DNA of 40,028 bases. It comes from Lysobacterales bacterium. GTDB taxonomy: Bacteria; Pseudomonadota; Gammaproteobacteria; Xanthomonadales; SZUA-36. Under the pieces are notes generated by a model. It was not told the origin of the DNA. It searched no databases and was given only the letters and a program-made list of their open reading frames with translations. Where the stretch lies: NCBI GenBank assembly GCA_013001885.1, contig JABDLD010000096.1:1-40028 (forward strand), in the 5' to 3' direction. The position numbers were made by a program, and so were the translations under genes. This document shows positions 38,473 through 40,028 of the stretch, piece by piece (position 1 is the stretch's first letter; every line of letters begins with the position of its first letter).

Positions 38473-40008
38473 TTTTTCTGCTTCCTGCAAAAAACGCTCT
38501 GTCAGTTTATCCACCGACCAGGAATCGGCCTTCTGGCTCGGCGGGTATTCTGCGAACGTCTGCAAGAACTGGCCGGTCGTCGCCAGCCCCATATAGATGT
38601 AGGGCGCCTTGTCGATCATCCAGTCCCAGTAGGTGTTGGAGTTGTGGTCCGCGCGCTCGAACGGGTCGCGCCTCAGGTTGAAAATCTTGGGCAGCCTCAG
38701 CACCACCACGGGCTCGGCCCAGAGCGCCATGGTCTGGGCACGTTGTTCCGCGTAGACGATCTTCCAGTCCCCCACCCGCACGCCGACCGGCATACCTTCG
38801 TCATCGAGGTAATGAAAGACCCCACGGGGGGCGCTGTCCGCCTCTCCTGTCAGGTAAGGCAGGAAATTGTAACCGTCGAGATGCACGCGATAGGATTTGC
38901 CTTCAATCGTCTGGCCCTTCTTCAGTTTTTCGACGACATCGGACTCGCCGGCCGCAGCCATCAGCGTGGGTACCCAGTCCAGGTGGCTCATGATGTCGTT
39001 GGACACTTCGCCTGCCGGAATCTTGCCGGGCCAGCGCACCATCGCCGGCACCCTGTAGGCGCCTTCCCAGTTGCTGTTTTTCTCACTCCGGTAAGGAGTG
39101 ATTCCCGCGTCAGGCCAGGTGTTGAAGTGCACGCCGTTATCGGTCGAGTACATCACGATGGTGTCATCGGCAATGCCCAGTTCGTCCAGCTTTTTCAGCA
39201 ATTCGCCGACCGTTTCATCATGGCCCATCATCGTGTCGTTGTAGAAGCCCTGGCCAGAACGTCCTTCGTCCGATGGCTTGGTGTGGGTGCGGAAATGCAT
39301 ATGGGTTGCGTTAAACCACACAAAAAACGGTTTTTTCGCTGTGTGGGCACGGTCGATAAAATCCAGGCTCGCCGCCAGGAACTCTGCGTCGACGGTTTCC
39401 ATCCGCTTGCGCGTCAACGCGCCGGTATCTTCAATGCGGCCGTCCGCATAAGAGTGGATCACTCCCCTCGGTCCGAACTTGGCCTTGAACCAGTCCTGCT
39501 GCGGGTAGTCAGGGTCTTCGGGCTCTTCTTCCGCATTCAGGTGATACAGGTTGCCGAAAAACTCATCGAAGCCATGCGCCGTGGGCAGGTACTCGTCCTT
39601 GTCGCCCAGGTGGTTCTTGCCGAACTGGCCGGTGGCATAGCCCTGATCCTTGAGGAGCACGGCGATGGTGGGGTCCTCCTCGCGCTGGCCGAGCTCGGCG
39701 CCCGGCAGACCCACCTTGGACAGGCCGGTGCGGAACACGCTCTGGCCCATGATGAAGGACGACCGGCCGGCGGTGCAGGACTGCTCGCCGTAGTAGTCGG
39801 TGAAGGTCATGCCTTCGTCCGAGATGCGGTCGATGTTCGGTGTTTTGTAGCCCATCATGCCCATGTTGTAGGCGCTGACATTAGACCAGCCAACGTCATC
39901 GGGCATGATGACGAGGATGTTGGGCTTATCGGCTGCCTGCGCCTGCGCCACGGCCATGAAGACCGCAACCCCCAACAAAACGAGCAAACGTTTCATGTTC
40001 CGTTTCAC
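38464..40008 (-). CDS. secreted sulfatase (formylglycine type)
   Basis: This is a 514-residue exported sulfatase. A signal peptide (RLLVLLGVAVFMAVAQAQA) is followed by the metal site D37-D38 in IMPDDVGW, the modified-cysteine motif C78-T-A-G-R82 (CxAxR form), and later YSTDNGVHFN with the second metal pair. The cysteine must be oxidised to formylglycine by a sulfatase-modifying enzyme, which is not in this window. Such enzymes hydrolyse sulfate esters of polysaccharides or aryl compounds in the periplasm. The start is a GTG with a strong AAGGAGG 4-5 nt upstream (plus 40013-40019); the ATG four codons later would be too far from it. Upstream genes lie beyond the window. The C-terminus is longer than in minimal family members. 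Confidence 0.93.
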   Translation of the reverse strand: MKRNMKRLLVLLGVAVFMAVAQAQAADKPNILVIMPDDVGWSNVSAYNMGMMGYKTPNIDRISDEGMTFTDYYGEQSCTAGRSSFIMGQSVFRTGLSKVGLPGAELGQREEDPTIAVLLKDQGYATGQFGKNHLGDKDEYLPTAHGFDEFFGNLYHLNAEEEPEDPDYPQQDWFKAKFGPRGVIHSYADGRIEDTGALTRKRMETVDAEFLAASLDFIDRAHTAKKPFFVWFNATHMHFRTHTKPSDEGRSGQGFYNDTMMGHDETVGELLKKLDELGIADDTIVMYSTDNGVHFNTWPDAGITPYRSEKNSNWEGAYRVPAMVRWPGKIPAGEVSNDIMSHLDWVPTLMAAAGESDVVEKLKKGQTIEGKSYRVHLDGYNFLPYLTGEADSAPRGVFHYLDDEGMPVGVRVGDWKIVYAEQRAQTMALWAEPVVVLRLPKIFNLRRDPFERADHNSNTYWDWMIDKAPYIYMGLATTGQFLQTFAEYPPSQKADSWSVDKLTERFLQEAEKRN

Positions 40009-40028
40009 ACTGCCTCCTTATTTGAATC

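Noticed and set aside
1-40028. CRISPR arrays, insertion sequences, tandem repeats
   Set aside because: No regularly spaced repeats, no transposase-like frames and no terminal inverted repeats were seen on either strand.

Overview
The window looks like chromosomal DNA of a free-living Gram-negative gammaproteobacterium, probably near the Xanthomonadales/Chromatiales (Wenzhouxiangella- or Woeseia-like). The reasons are genes for Kdo kinase, lipid A acyltransferase, heptosyltransferase-like GT9, RNase D with HRDC and an outer-membrane beta-barrel, visibly GC-rich codon use, and a secreted serine hydrolase with a C-terminal domain style seen in that group. The species assignment is inference. I see no phage, insertion sequence, transposase or CRISPR array.

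Layout. 1-4270: a cut-off secreted protein, RNase D, a secreted beta-lactamase-family hydrolase, an ethanolamine-phosphate-lyase-like class III aminotransferase and tRNA-Arg(CCT). 4465-9488: a small secreted protein, a DUF6502 protein behind a palindromic promoter, and a leftward run (SPFH membrane protein, ribbon-helix-helix regulator, periplasmic cyclophilin, EamA transporter, membrane protein) that begins behind three TGATA boxes on one helical face. 9610-14512: an outer-membrane barrel plus coupled secreted partner, then an overlapping kdkA-GNAT-metallohydrolase operon facing a GT9 glycosyltransferase. 14526-15985: metB under a SAM-I riboswitch whose expression platform appears to mask the ribosome binding site.

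16012-25411 is the most interesting part: ten tightly packed leftward genes for a phosphonate-decorated surface molecule. A stand-alone nucleotidyltransferase is followed by PEP mutase fused to a second nucleotidyltransferase, phosphonopyruvate decarboxylase, an ICMT/PEMT-like membrane methyltransferase, 2-AEP transaminase, a small membrane protein, a TagF-like CDP-alditol phosphotransferase, a divergent YidC paralogue, a PhyH-type dioxygenase and a DUF6165 protein. The first enzymes should make 2-aminoethylphosphonate (2-AEP), the fused nucleotidyltransferase should activate it as CMP-AEP, and the TagF-like enzyme is the obvious candidate to transfer it. The YidC paralogue has Asn where insertases carry the groove Arg, and it carries a lipobox, so it may have been repurposed.

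25468-40028: a Baeyer-Villiger-type flavin monooxygenase diverging from the phosphonate operon, a P2A calcium-type ATPase, a small gene remnant, MoaB, a lipid A acyltransferase, a secreted protein made of two similar halves with its own promoter and terminator, a TolB/TPR membrane protein, a LysE exporter with a hydrolase-membrane fusion, an atypical MTHFR-like protein, a metallo-hydrolase with three dyads upstream, and a secreted formylglycine sulfatase.

A trait across the window is that several operon-leading genes (2884, 13393, 25411, 25468, 36746) have a -10 hexamer only 5-8 nt before the start codon and no convincing Shine-Dalgarno. This suggests leaderless transcripts, alongside other genes with strong AAGGAGG sites.
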